Below are positions 27,529-35,096 of a stretch of 64,000 nucleotides of DNA, in pieces. The stretch covers positions 702,985 through 766,984 of the forward strand of contig NZ_OY759719.1 in NCBI RefSeq assembly GCF_963662555.1, in the 5' to 3' direction. Each line of letters opens with the position of its first letter. Within the stretch, counting starts at the first letter, position 1. This DNA is from Thiomicrorhabdus sp. GTDB lineage: Bacteria; Pseudomonadota; Gammaproteobacteria; Thiomicrospirales; Thiomicrospiraceae. Made by a program: the position numbers and the translations under genes. Under the pieces are notes generated by a model. That model was not told the origin of the DNA. It saw only the letters and a list, made by a program, of their open reading frames with translations, and searched no databases.

Positions 27529-28560
27529 TTATACCGCTAATAATCTAACCAAAAAATACCCGCCAACCAATAGAATAAAAAACAATATACCTGCCAGAAT
27601 AAAGGCACTACCGCCAACTTGTTTCATTTTGCTCACTTGCGTTTCCATGCCTAGAGCAACCATAGCCATGGTTAATAAAAACGTGTCTATCTGATGAATA
27701 GAGCTGACGATCTCTTTTGGTAAAAGGTTTAATGAATTAAATGCGGCTACCGCTAAAAAGGCAACTGCAAACCAAGGGATTGATGACACTAATGATGCTT
27801 TGCCAGTTTGGTTGGTCGATTTTTTTCGAGACACCAACCAACCTACCACTAAGATAGCTGGCACAATCATTAAAACACGCGTCATTTTTTCAATCACAGC
27901 ATAGTCTTGAGCCTCGGTCGGTAAAATACTCGATGCTCCAACAACCTGAGCAACTTCATGAATGGTGGCACCAAAATACAAGCCTTTAGCTTCGTTGCTA
28001 AGTTGAAACAGATGCATACCGTCTAAAATCGGATACAAAAACATCGATAAAGTACCAAACACGACCACCGTGGCAACTGCTACCGATGTTTGATGCCCTT
28101 GTGCTTTGGTAACAGGTTCCATTGCTAATACTGCCGCTGCACCACAAATACCACTGCCTGCAGAAGTTAATAACGCGGTTTCTGAATCCATTTTTAGGAC
28201 TTTAGTACCAATCAAATATCCCACCGTTAAAATGCTAGTAACAACCAACGCCGCCAATACAATCCCCTGCCAACCAATAGAGGCGATTTCTTGTAAGGTA
28301 ATAGCAAAGCCGTAGAGTATGATCGCCAAGCGTAAAATTTTTCTGGCGGAAAAATGAATCCCGGCATGCCACTCTTGTGGAATGTGTTGATGTAACGTGT
28401 TGCCGTAAATGGCTCCGAGTAAAATGCCCACAATTAAGGGGCTTAAGCCTAAATGAGTCATTATTCCGGTTTGAGCGATGGTGTGGGCGGCAATCGCAAA
28501 TAATGCGACCAGTAAAATACCGTGTAAGGTATGTTGTCTTGGCGTGGCGATAGCTAACAT
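27529..28560 (-). CDS. yeiH: YeiH-family putative sulfate exporter
   Basis: 343 residues. About ten membrane segments with the YeiH/UPF0324 pattern: GLSPLIVGILLGAIYGN, LYGFAITLQEI, TSAGSGICGAAAVLA and IHEVAQVVGASS. In E. coli, yeiH is divergent from yeiE, a LysR-type regulator linked to sulfite handling; the same arrangement is present here. The ATG at 28560 has GAGAGG about 6 nt upstream, better than a start 16 codons further out. Transport of sulfate, sulfite or a related oxyanion is an inference from the family name and context; the substrate is not proven for this clade. Confidence 0.85.
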   Translation of the reverse strand: MLAIATPRQHTLHGILLVALFAIAAHTIAQTGIMTHLGLSPLIVGILLGAIYGNTLHQHIPQEWHAGIHFSARKILRLAIILYGFAITLQEIASIGWQGIVLAALVVTSILTVGYLIGTKVLKMDSETALLTSAGSGICGAAAVLAMEPVTKAQGHQTSVAVATVVVFGTLSMFLYPILDGMHLFQLSNEAKGLYFGATIHEVAQVVGASSILPTEAQDYAVIEKMTRVLMIVPAILVVGWLVSRKKSTNQTGKASLVSSIPWFAVAFLAVAAFNSLNLLPKEIVSSIHQIDTFLLTMAMVALGMETQVSKMKQVGGSAFILAGILFFILLVGGYFLVRLLAV

Positions 28561-28625
28561 AGTGACCTCTCTTAAATAGCTAGACGAATAATTGATTTCA
28601 ACTACCATTTTAGAAAAGTCGTTAT

Positions 28626-28648
28626 ATAATTAAATCTTATTTAATTAT
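28626..28648. promoter_or_regulatory. Perfect inverted repeat, probable LysR operator
   Basis: ATAATTAAAT, CTT, ATTTAATTAT in the divergent gap between yeiH and the LysR gene. A perfect 10-bp dyad in this position is a likely autoregulatory and activation site for the LysR protein. Confidence 0.65.
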
Positions 28649-28668
28649 GAATACTATCGGAAATTCTG

Positions 28669-29538
28669 ATGATTAAGGCTAATCACTTGCTGACCTTTGC
28701 CAAAGTTGCTGAGTTAAAAAACATATCTCTTGCGGCAGAAGCTTTGCACCGCTCTCAACCCGCTGTTTCTGGTCAATTAAAAGCCTTACAAGAATCTTTT
28801 ACCGAGCCTTTGTATGAACGAAAGGGAATGGGAATTGAGCTTACAGAACTAGGAAAAGCGTTATTACCTTATGCACAACGGCAAACCAAACTGTTGATAG
28901 ATGCCGAAACCTTTCGTTTGCAAATAGAACATGATCAAGTTGTCACCATAAAAGTAGGTGCTTCAACCACCATAGCCAACTACGCCTTACCAAGGCTAAT
29001 AGCCCAATTTCATAAAGATTACCCAATGATAAAAGTCGATGTTTTAGTGGGGAATACTCAAAAGATTTTAAATAGCCTAACTTCACTCGATGCCGCTTTT
29101 GTAGAAGGGCGAGTGCATGGTATAAAAAATACAGGCTACTATCCAACTGCGTGGAAGCAAGATGAACTTATCGTGATTATGCCTGACAATCATCCGCTCG
29201 CTGAAGTTGAAGAAATTACTTTAAAATCAATTTATGAGTATCCGCTCATTTTACGAGAACAAGGTTCAGGAACTCGCGAGATGATTGAACTAGCCTATAA
29301 ACAACGGCTGGATATAGAAATTAAATCCGTAATAGAGCTTTATAGTACTGAATCTATCAAAGAGGCGGTGAGGGTTGGATTAGGCATTGCCTTGGTTTCA
29401 AAGATGGCAATAGAAACCTTACCCCCTACAATTCAATGGCGAAGCCTAACCGAAGATGATCGGATTATTCGCCAATTATCTATGTTACTACCAGACCTTG
29501 GTCACAACACTCACTGGATTCGTGCGTTTATTCGTTGA
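28669..29538 (+). CDS. yeiE: LysR-family regulator, YeiE-like
   Basis: 289 residues. N-terminal winged helix-turn-helix (LLTFAKVAELKNISLAAEALHRSQPAVSGQLKALQ) and a C-terminal periplasmic-binding-like effector domain (VGASTTIANYALPRLIAQF, EYPLILREQGSGTREMIEL). The C-terminal half matches the CysB/CysL/YeiE style, where the ligand is a sulfur oxyanion. Divergent from yeiH with an operator-like dyad between them. The symbol rests on neighbourhood and motif style, not on a search. A hairpin follows at 29570-29590. Confidence 0.75.
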   Translation: MIKANHLLTFAKVAELKNISLAAEALHRSQPAVSGQLKALQESFTEPLYERKGMGIELTELGKALLPYAQRQTKLLIDAETFRLQIEHDQVVTIKVGASTTIANYALPRLIAQFHKDYPMIKVDVLVGNTQKILNSLTSLDAAFVEGRVHGIKNTGYYPTAWKQDELIVIMPDNHPLAEVEEITLKSIYEYPLILREQGSGTREMIELAYKQRLDIEIKSVIELYSTESIKEAVRVGLGIALVSKMAIETLPPTIQWRSLTEDDRIIRQLSMLLPDLGHNTHWIRAFIR

Positions 29539-29569
29539 GCATTTAAAATAAATTTACCCTGTGTAAAAT

Positions 29570-29590
29570 TATAGCTAGCGCCTAGCTATA
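29570..29590. other. Hairpin downstream of yeiE-like gene
   Basis: TATAGCTAG, CGC, CTAGCTATA: a perfect 9-bp stem without a T run, directly after TTTACCCTGTG. It may be a diverged member of the composite repeat family or a terminator remnant. Confidence 0.45.
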
Positions 29591-29637
29591 GGCAGGTGTA
29601 GCTGGGTTATTTATGATTTATTTTGTTAGGCAGTTTC

Positions 29638-31731
29638 TTACTTTTTTGGTGTGTTTTGTTTGATGAATTGACGTTGTAATTGATCTAAAGCGGTTAGTAT
29701 TTGATCTCGCAAATCCAGTAAGTGCTCAATAAGTTCTTTGGCGGAATGAATATCACCCGATTGCTTCAATTCATACATTTCCAGCCCAACATGGTGAACC
29801 TCTTGATGAATGCTTTCAATTTTCTGGTAAATGGGAAGGTGGCTGTATTGTTGTTTACCTATCCCATAGTACCATTGACCAAATCGACAGCTATATTCAT
29901 CCTTTAATTGAGTTAAATCGGGTTCGATATTGGCATCTCTCATGGTCAGTAGGACTTGTTCAATCCAAATAATATGATCACTTTTTGCTACCAGCAACGG
30001 AAAGTCTCGGGTATCCCAAAGTGCATCTGCCCATAAAGACCAGCTTGGATCAGGAGTGAAATGTTCAGACCATTGAATGATGTCTTTTCCTGGCATGGGG
30101 TTAGCAATACCAAACCCTTGAGCTTGATTGCAACCGTAACGTAGTAATACGATACCGTGTTCAATCGTTTCAACACCTTCTGCGATAACGTTTAAATTGA
30201 ATACTTTGGTAAGATTAATGGTGGCTTCCACAACTTGCATTTCATCGGTATGTGACAGCATGGTTTGAATAAACATCTTGTCGATTTTGACTGTATCAAA
30301 AGGTAGGTGTTTTAAATAGGCAATTGAAGAGTAGCCCGTTCCAAAATCATCTAGTGAGAGATTTACTCCCAGTGCTTTTATAGCTGTTAAAACCTGTTTA
30401 GCTTGAGCAAAATCAATAATGGCAATTGATTCTAATAGTTCAATCTCAAAAGTATTGGGTGGCAGTTCTGGAGCACTTTTTAGTGCTTCCTCCAAAAAAG
30501 GAAGAAAGCTATCATGGTGAAAGTGTCGGTTGGAAATATTGATTGAAACAGGCCAGAAATAGCCTTGTTTATAACGCTGTTGGGTTTCTGCAATGGCCTG
30601 TTTGATGACCCAGCGATCTAACTCAATAATGACATGGGTTGACTCTATAATAGGCAAAAAATTATTGGGTAAAACGAGACCGTTCTTGGGATCTATCCAA
30701 CGAATTAAGGTTTCAAATCCGGTAATTTTTCCCGTTCTTAAGTTTACTTTAGGTTGATAATAGAGCTCCATTTCATTATTTTTGATGGCATCAGAAATCT
30801 TAACCAACATCTTTTGGTGTGAAATTGTTTTCTGGTATTCAGAGTGAGAAAAGTATTTGATATTAGGGTGGTTTGGCATTTTAGCCAGGTACATGGCGTG
30901 ATCAGATTGGCGTAATAATGTATCTAATTCATTAAACTCATCAGAATACTGAGAAATCCCAATGCTGCAAGAAATTTCTACAGGTACAGGGCTGGATTTA
31001 AGCACATAAGGCAGCTCCAATTGTTTAAACAGCTTTTCAATACGAAACTCCAATTCTTCCATATTGTTTGCTAGTAATAAAATGGCAAACTCATCACCAC
31101 CTAAACGAGATGCCGCTTCGTCTTGTTCTAAAGAGATTGTTAATCGATGAGCGAGAGAGGTAAGGAGTTCATCACCTAATGTATGTCCATACAAGTCATT
31201 GATGCTCTTAAAGCTATCTAAGTCTAAAAAACCGATATAGATATTTTGTAAATTCTTAATCTTTTCACAGGTTTGATTGAATAGTTGCGTAAAGTACTCA
31301 CGATTAGGAAGTTGGGTTAAAGCATCAAATTTAACTGTTTGTTCCAGTGAATCGATTAGGTTTTGTTTTTCAGAGAGGTTTTGAAGGGAAATTAAAATAT
31401 GATTTTTATCAGGAAGTAATGTCAGTGCCATATTAACTTGAGAGGTTGTGCGTTTAAGTCGTAAACTTGTCTCAAAATTGTCAATATGCCCCGTTTTGAT
31501 GACTTCTTGTATAACCGTAGAAAGGCTGTCTTTGTTTTCAGGTTTGGTTAAATCGTACAGGGTTTGATTAAGTAAGGTTTCACTGCTAAAGCCTGTTATC
31601 TGTAAGTAAGCAGGGTTACACTTTAAGAAGTTAGTTTCTAAACTAATTATTGCGATACCATCTTTCGACAAATTGAAAATGGTTTCAAAGTTGTCAGTAC
31701 TGAACTCTTTTAAAAAATCATATTCTTTCAC
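29638..31731 (-). CDS. PAS-GGDEF-EAL protein with C-terminal CZB zinc-binding domain
   Basis: 697 residues, no TM segment seen. PAS (about 10-125; SKDGIAIISLETNFLKCNPAYLQITG), GGDEF with intact RLGGDEFAIL and DLDSFKSINDLYGH, EAL with YYQPKVNLRTGKITGFETLIRW (EAL reads ETL; the Glu is kept), SLDDFGTGYSS and VIAEGVET, so both synthesis and hydrolysis of c-di-GMP are possible. The C-terminal part (about 575-697) carries the chemoreceptor zinc-binding pattern: His586, CRFGQWYYGIG (Cys615), then His642 and His646. CZB domains sense zinc or oxidants through the Cys, as in DgcZ; here one is fused to a dual GGDEF-EAL protein. The ligand of the PAS domain is unknown. Confidence 0.9.
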   Translation of the reverse strand: MKEYDFLKEFSTDNFETIFNLSKDGIAIISLETNFLKCNPAYLQITGFSSETLLNQTLYDLTKPENKDSLSTVIQEVIKTGHIDNFETSLRLKRTTSQVNMALTLLPDKNHILISLQNLSEKQNLIDSLEQTVKFDALTQLPNREYFTQLFNQTCEKIKNLQNIYIGFLDLDSFKSINDLYGHTLGDELLTSLAHRLTISLEQDEAASRLGGDEFAILLLANNMEELEFRIEKLFKQLELPYVLKSSPVPVEISCSIGISQYSDEFNELDTLLRQSDHAMYLAKMPNHPNIKYFSHSEYQKTISHQKMLVKISDAIKNNEMELYYQPKVNLRTGKITGFETLIRWIDPKNGLVLPNNFLPIIESTHVIIELDRWVIKQAIAETQQRYKQGYFWPVSINISNRHFHHDSFLPFLEEALKSAPELPPNTFEIELLESIAIIDFAQAKQVLTAIKALGVNLSLDDFGTGYSSIAYLKHLPFDTVKIDKMFIQTMLSHTDEMQVVEATINLTKVFNLNVIAEGVETIEHGIVLLRYGCNQAQGFGIANPMPGKDIIQWSEHFTPDPSWSLWADALWDTRDFPLLVAKSDHIIWIEQVLLTMRDANIEPDLTQLKDEYSCRFGQWYYGIGKQQYSHLPIYQKIESIHQEVHHVGLEMYELKQSGDIHSAKELIEHLLDLRDQILTALDQLQRQFIKQNTPKK

Positions 31732-32037
31732 AGCACATCATGCACTTTATAGCAGGCTTCTAAGTAGTATAAAGTATTGTTTTGTAGAATGTCACCATTA
31801 AAAAATAGAAATCTAAAAGGATTAGTAGCAGCAATTTATTAAGGTAAACGTATTAAAGTACTATATCTAGGGGCTTCTTTACCAGGCCAGGGGTATTCGA
31901 TTAGTCATTGTAAAAATCAAAAGTTTTTATATAAAAAATAGATTAAGGTAATCGTTTTCTCAATGGGCTAGAATGAAAAGGGTGTTTCAAAAAATGAATT
32001 CAAGATTAAAATTCAAGATTAAATAGAGGTATTAAAT
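31732..32037. other. Intergenic region with a tandem repeat and a variant palindrome
   Basis: About 300 bp without a gene. It holds ACCAGGCCAGG (31881), a variant of the palindrome, and a perfect 13-bp tandem duplication of ATTCAAGATTAAA (31998-32010 and 32011-32023) right before the ribosome site of the small lipoprotein gene. Confidence 0.6.
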
Positions 32038-32319
32038 ATGCTAACTAAAATGCTTATACCATTTATATTTATAATGATGGTCGCCGGCTGTGCCGGAAAC
32101 CCAAATAGTTCTTTGGCAAAGCAGTGTTCAGATGGGTTGAACATTGCCTACCAAGAACTCGATTATGCCAAGACCAAGGGTTTTAGCGGTACGGTTGAAT
32201 ACACTAAGGCTGCAAGCCTGCTGGGAGCAGCTAAAATTCAGAAAGAATTTGGTAAGTACCCAAACTGTATTGATAAGGTTGAACGTGCTCGTGCCTATAT
32301 CAAAGCATCACAACGTTAA
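32038..32319 (+). CDS. Small conserved lipoprotein
   Basis: 93 residues. The signal ends in VAG-C (Cys18), so it is predicted to be lipid-anchored. The mature part is helical (CSDGLNIAYQELDYAKTKGF...YTKAASLLGAAKIQKEFGKYPNCIDKVERARAYIK) with two further Cys that could form a disulfide. Proteins of this type are found in various gammaproteobacteria, but I know no function. AGAGG stands 8 nt before the ATG. It is closed by a strong terminator at 32344-32378. Confidence 0.8.
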   Translation: MLTKMLIPFIFIMMVAGCAGNPNSSLAKQCSDGLNIAYQELDYAKTKGFSGTVEYTKAASLLGAAKIQKEFGKYPNCIDKVERARAYIKASQR

Positions 32320-32343
32320 ACAGGGTTCTTTACTGAAACAATA

Positions 32344-32378
32344 AAAAACCCGCGAGGATATTCCTTAGCGGGTTTTTT
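32344..32378 (+). terminator. Rho-independent terminator
   Basis: AAAACCCGC, loop, GCGGGTTTTTT after the small lipoprotein gene. The same terminator type recurs at 33577 and 35325, each time beside a palindrome-containing repeat. Confidence 0.9.
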
Positions 32379-32395
32379 ATTTGAACATTATTAGG

Positions 32396-32450
32396 TTTAC
32401 CCTATGCACACACTGTATTAATGGCCACAGGACATGCCAGGCCTGGTAAA
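32396..32450 (+). repeat. 54-bp composite repeat, left arm of inverted pair
   Basis: Starts TTTACCCTATG and ends in CCAGGCCTGGTAAA. It matches the reverse complement of 33951-34004 at all but about three positions. Confidence 0.85.
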
Positions 32451-32479
32451 ACTCAAATAATTGATTTTGATAATTATTG

Positions 32480-32742
32480 AGAAGCCATTTTAATACTTAT
32501 AGGTCTTTATTTTGATGACTCTGGCTTCCCGTTACTTTTTCTAGTCTCTTCAGCCGAGTTCTTCGTTTGCTGTTAGGCAAAAAGTAACCAAATACGTGCC
32601 CTGAAAGAAGTGCCCTTGGGGTATAAAAGAGCGATTGCCCTCAGAGGGAAAGCCAGAATGAGAATCTCAAAGGTATATAAATATTAAAAAGGCTTCTCAA
32701 CAGTTACAAAAGATCAATCGAGTCTTACGCCAACGATTTTAA
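32480..32742. repeat. Mosaic repeat element, left of NYN gene
   Basis: Contains GAGAAGCC...GGCTTCCC and GTGCCCT motifs, then from 32668 AAAGGTATATAAATATTAAAAAGGCTTCTCAA and ATCAATCGAGTCT. Related blocks occur at 33665-33790 (inverted) and 34150-34385 (direct). The segment 32668-32740 and 34311-34382 form an approximate 72-bp direct repeat flanking the NYN gene. Confidence 0.75.
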
Positions 32743-33468
32743 TTATGCTGGTTTGTTGAGTTGCCTTGCTCTTTTCTTATCTCTAACCCAGAGAACTGAG
32801 CCATTTGTTTTCTTCATTTCAAAAAGGTCTATTGCTATAAATAAGTCACTTAGTTTTTTAAATCCGTAATTTCGTTGGTCAAATGAAGCATGGTTTGATA
32901 TATGAGTTCCTATAGGGCCAAGCATTGCCCAGCCATCCTCTTCTTCTACCGCTTCGATAGCTTGCCGTAATAAATTGATGAGTTTTGTATCGCTTTTGAT
33001 AGTCTTAGTTTGTTTTTGAATAGGTTCGCTTTGTGTTTTTTCTTCATCTAAATAAAGAAAACGGGAACAACTATTTACGAAAGCTAATGGAGCTTTGCGT
33101 TCTCCAAAACCAATAACGAATTTACCATCAGCGAGGGCACGAGTAACTAAGGGGGTGAAATCACAATCAGAGGAAACAAGGCAAATAACGTCTACATTTT
33201 TTGTATATAAAATATCCATCGCGTCAATTACAAGAGCCATGTCTGTTGCATTTTTTCCCTTTGTTAAATCGAATTGTTGGATTGGCTGTATTGCATAATC
33301 GTGAATCACATCTTCCCACAATTTTAGATTTTGATTTTTCCAGTTTCCGTATGCTTTTCTAATATTGACAACTCCATAGCGGGCAAGTTCAGAAAGTACT
33401 TTATCTATTTTTTTTGCAGGAGCATTATCAGCGTCAATAAATACGGCTATGTTTTCCTTATCTTTCAT
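32743..33468 (-). CDS. NYN-domain ribonuclease-like protein with C-terminal LOTUS (OST-HTH) domain
   Basis: 241 residues. The N-terminal NYN/PIN-like domain (LabA/DUF88 group, about 5-140) shows the acidic metal site: FIDADNAP (Asp12, Asp14), TDMALVIDAMD (Asp76), SSDCDF (Asp101, Asp103). The C-terminal part (about 164-236: LLRQAIEAVEEEDGWAMLGPIG, RNYGFKKLSDLFIAID, FEMKK) matches the LOTUS/OST-HTH pattern, an RNA-binding winged helix. A metal-dependent RNase acting on structured RNA is a fair inference; targets are unknown. The gene lies within a repeat-flanked segment and reads against the neighbouring lipoprotein gene, which hints at acquisition. GGAAACAA precedes the ATG. Confidence 0.85.
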   Translation of the reverse strand: MKDKENIAVFIDADNAPAKKIDKVLSELARYGVVNIRKAYGNWKNQNLKLWEDVIHDYAIQPIQQFDLTKGKNATDMALVIDAMDILYTKNVDVICLVSSDCDFTPLVTRALADGKFVIGFGERKAPLAFVNSCSRFLYLDEEKTQSEPIQKQTKTIKSDTKLINLLRQAIEAVEEEDGWAMLGPIGTHISNHASFDQRNYGFKKLSDLFIAIDLFEMKKTNGSVLWVRDKKRARQLNKPA

Positions 33469-33576
33469 TTTGTTTCCTTGAAGGCCAGAATGTTTGATTG
33501 ATAGGTAGTATTACTATGTATGGCTAAAATGTAAATGAAATTGTGTTTAGAAATGGTTTTGAATTTTCGATACAAA

Positions 33577-33613
33577 TAAAAAAACCGCTAAGGAAAATCC
33601 TTGCGGGTTTTTA
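33577..33613 (-). terminator. Hairpin CCGC-AGGA / TCCT-GCGG with flanking A and T runs
   Basis: Same family as 32344-32378 and 35325-35361. It lies upstream of the NYN gene, so it is not obviously its terminator; it seems to travel with the palindrome copy at 33621. Confidence 0.6.
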
Positions 33614-33620
33614 GTAACTT

Positions 33621-33632
33621 ACCAGGCCTGGT
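33621..33632. repeat. ACCAGGCCTGGT palindrome (copy 8, intergenic)
   Basis: Perfect copy directly after the terminator-like hairpin 33577-33613. Confidence 0.95.
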
Positions 33633-33664
33633 AAATTTGGTTTTAATGTTTGATGAGTCTTAGC

Positions 33665-33790
33665 TGTTGAGAAGCCTTTACGAATATTGGTAGACCTTTT
33701 GTTTTAGCTAACAGGCTTCTCCTTCCTTTCTTTGCTTGCCCAAAGAAAGGAAGCAAAGAAAAGGCACCCCGCTGACAAAATCGATTTTAC
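33665..33790. repeat. Mosaic repeat element, inverted copy
   Basis: TTGAGAAGCC...GGCTTCTCC, a CTTTGCTTGCCCAAAGAAAGG hairpin and GGCACCCCGCTG. It corresponds to the reverse complement of 34150-34277. Confidence 0.75.
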
Positions 33791-33950
33791 TAAGCTTGTC
33801 TGCTGAAATTCCCATAACTCGCTACGCTCAAACAATGGGAATTTTTAACCGCATACTACGCTAAGTAAAAGAGCAATTTCTTACAGAGGGGAGGCTGTTT
33901 CTACGTTAATTCATCATTTCTTTAGTTGTTTTTATCGTGGGTTGCGGATA

Positions 33951-34004
33951 TTACCAGGCCTGGCATGTCCTGTGACCATTAATACAGTGTGATCATAGGG
34001 TAAA
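33951..34004 (-). repeat. 54-bp composite repeat, right arm of inverted pair
   Basis: TTACCAGGCCTGGCATGTCC ... ATAGGGTAAA, the reverse complement of 32396-32450 with about three differences. The two arms bracket the NYN gene. Confidence 0.85.
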
Positions 34005-34149
34005 TTGATTTTTTAATAGATGAAGCAAACCACAAACGCCAAGGTTCCCCTTGGAATAAATTGTGCAGAGTTCTTAACGAAGTGAACGTTTAAAAAACGC
34101 TGCTGTTAGAGCGTAGCTTGCGGAGCGAGTTCAGCGTTTTCAGTGAATG

Positions 34150-34385
34150 AGTTTTAGAACTTGCCAATTTATGGAGCGGGGTGCCCTTGTTGGCTTACCT
34201 TATTGGGCAAACAATAAGGTAAGGGGAAGCCTGAATGACAATTTAAAAGGTATATAAATATTAAAAAGGCTTCTCAATCATAGAAGATAAAAGGGTAGCA
34301 TCACCTTATTCAAAGGTATATAAATATAAAAAAGGCGTCTCAACAGCTACAAACATCAATCGAGTCTGAACCCGTCGATTTTCTT
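34150..34385. repeat. Mosaic repeat element, two direct copies in tandem
   Basis: AAAGGTATATAAATATTAAAAAGGCTTCTCAA at 34245-34277 and a variant at 34311-34342 that continues as ACATCAATCGAGTCT, like 32668-32740. Confidence 0.75.
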
Positions 34386-34518
34386 ATTACACGTGTTGGA
34401 CTTTGGAATTGAATTCACCCGATTGACCCCATCGATTATTTTGTAAACTGAAATATTGTGAGAGTGTGTAAAATAACGTAGAATAAATAACAGTTAACTC
34501 ATAATATTTATAATAAAG

Positions 34519-34548
34519 TTTACAGATAATGCTAATTTTTTGTATAAT
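34519..34548 (+). promoter_or_regulatory. Sigma-70 type promoter
   Basis: TTTACA (34519-34524), 18-bp spacer, TATAAT (34543-34548), 33 bp before the ATG of the unknown operon. A consensus -10 box indicates strong expression. Confidence 0.75.
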
Positions 34549-34580
34549 AATTGGCCTTGCCTGTAAAGTAAGGTGGAAAA

Positions 34581-35093
34581 ATGTATCAAGCTATCCCATT
34601 AGAACAACCTGGTATTAAGCAAGCAGTAAAAGATAGATGGGATGAAATGGCAGAAAGCTTTGATGATGAAGATATGAAGCAAATTATTAAGGCTGATACT
34701 AGTTCTTCGTTAGAAAGTGTAAATTATAATCACGCTGTTGTTAATACAGAAGATGATGAATATGTTGCTTTAATTGGTGTTGTACATGCTGCCCCGATTA
34801 ATTCGCATAAAGTTTTACATATGCAGTTAAATCCAAAATCTAATACTGCATATCTTGAGGAACAAGAAATAGGAATGATGAGTACAGCACAAGGAATCGC
34901 TGGTACTATTGTTGCTTTATCTGAACAAGGAATTATTGAACACGGAATGAGTCAAGTAAAGATATTCGGCCGTGGTCATGAAATGAAAACTTTTTTTAAA
35001 CTCGTTGTCGAATGGGTTGAAAAGCATCCAATTAATGGATTTTTAGTATTTAACCAAGGTGGATGGCTCGTCATCCAGCGAACTGAGGAGTAA
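34581..35093 (+). CDS. Conserved-looking protein of unknown function (170 aa)
   Basis: 170 residues, acidic, soluble, with no signal or TM segment. It has a helical N-terminus (KQAVKDRWDEMAESFDDEDMKQII), then alternating strands (DDEYVALIGVVHAAP, HKVLHMQLNP), a helix with EEQEIGMMSTAQGIAGTIVALSEQGII, and KIFGRGHEMKTFFKLVVEWVEKHP followed by a final strand LVFNQGGWLVIQR. I do not recognise the family. AAGGTGG precedes the ATG and a consensus promoter is upstream. The next small gene starts 3 nt after the stop, so the two are an operon ended by a terminator at 35279. The repeat-rich island around it suggests an accessory gene. A regulatory or binding role is possible; no enzyme motif is evident. 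Confidence 0.75.
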   Translation: MYQAIPLEQPGIKQAVKDRWDEMAESFDDEDMKQIIKADTSSSLESVNYNHAVVNTEDDEYVALIGVVHAAPINSHKVLHMQLNPKSNTAYLEEQEIGMMSTAQGIAGTIVALSEQGIIEHGMSQVKIFGRGHEMKTFFKLVVEWVEKHPINGFLVFNQGGWLVIQRTEE

Positions 35094-35096
35094 TTC

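Larger units (their letters stand above)
33469..34580. other. 1.1-kb non-coding mosaic repeat region
   Basis: No credible gene. In order: a terminator-like hairpin (33577-33613), a palindrome copy (33621), an inverted mosaic element (33665-33790, with GCTTGCCCAAAGAAAGG hairpin), a stretch with CCCATAACTC...AACAATGGGA dyad, the right arm of the 54-bp inverted repeat (33951-34004), a block rich in GAACG/CGTTC motifs (34050-34150), and two direct mosaic copies (34150-34385). A good promoter for the next operon ends the region. Confidence 0.7.

Noticed and set aside
32396..34004. Insertion sequence ended by the 54-bp inverted repeat
   Set aside because: No transposase between the arms and no clear target duplication; described as an inverted repeat pair instead.
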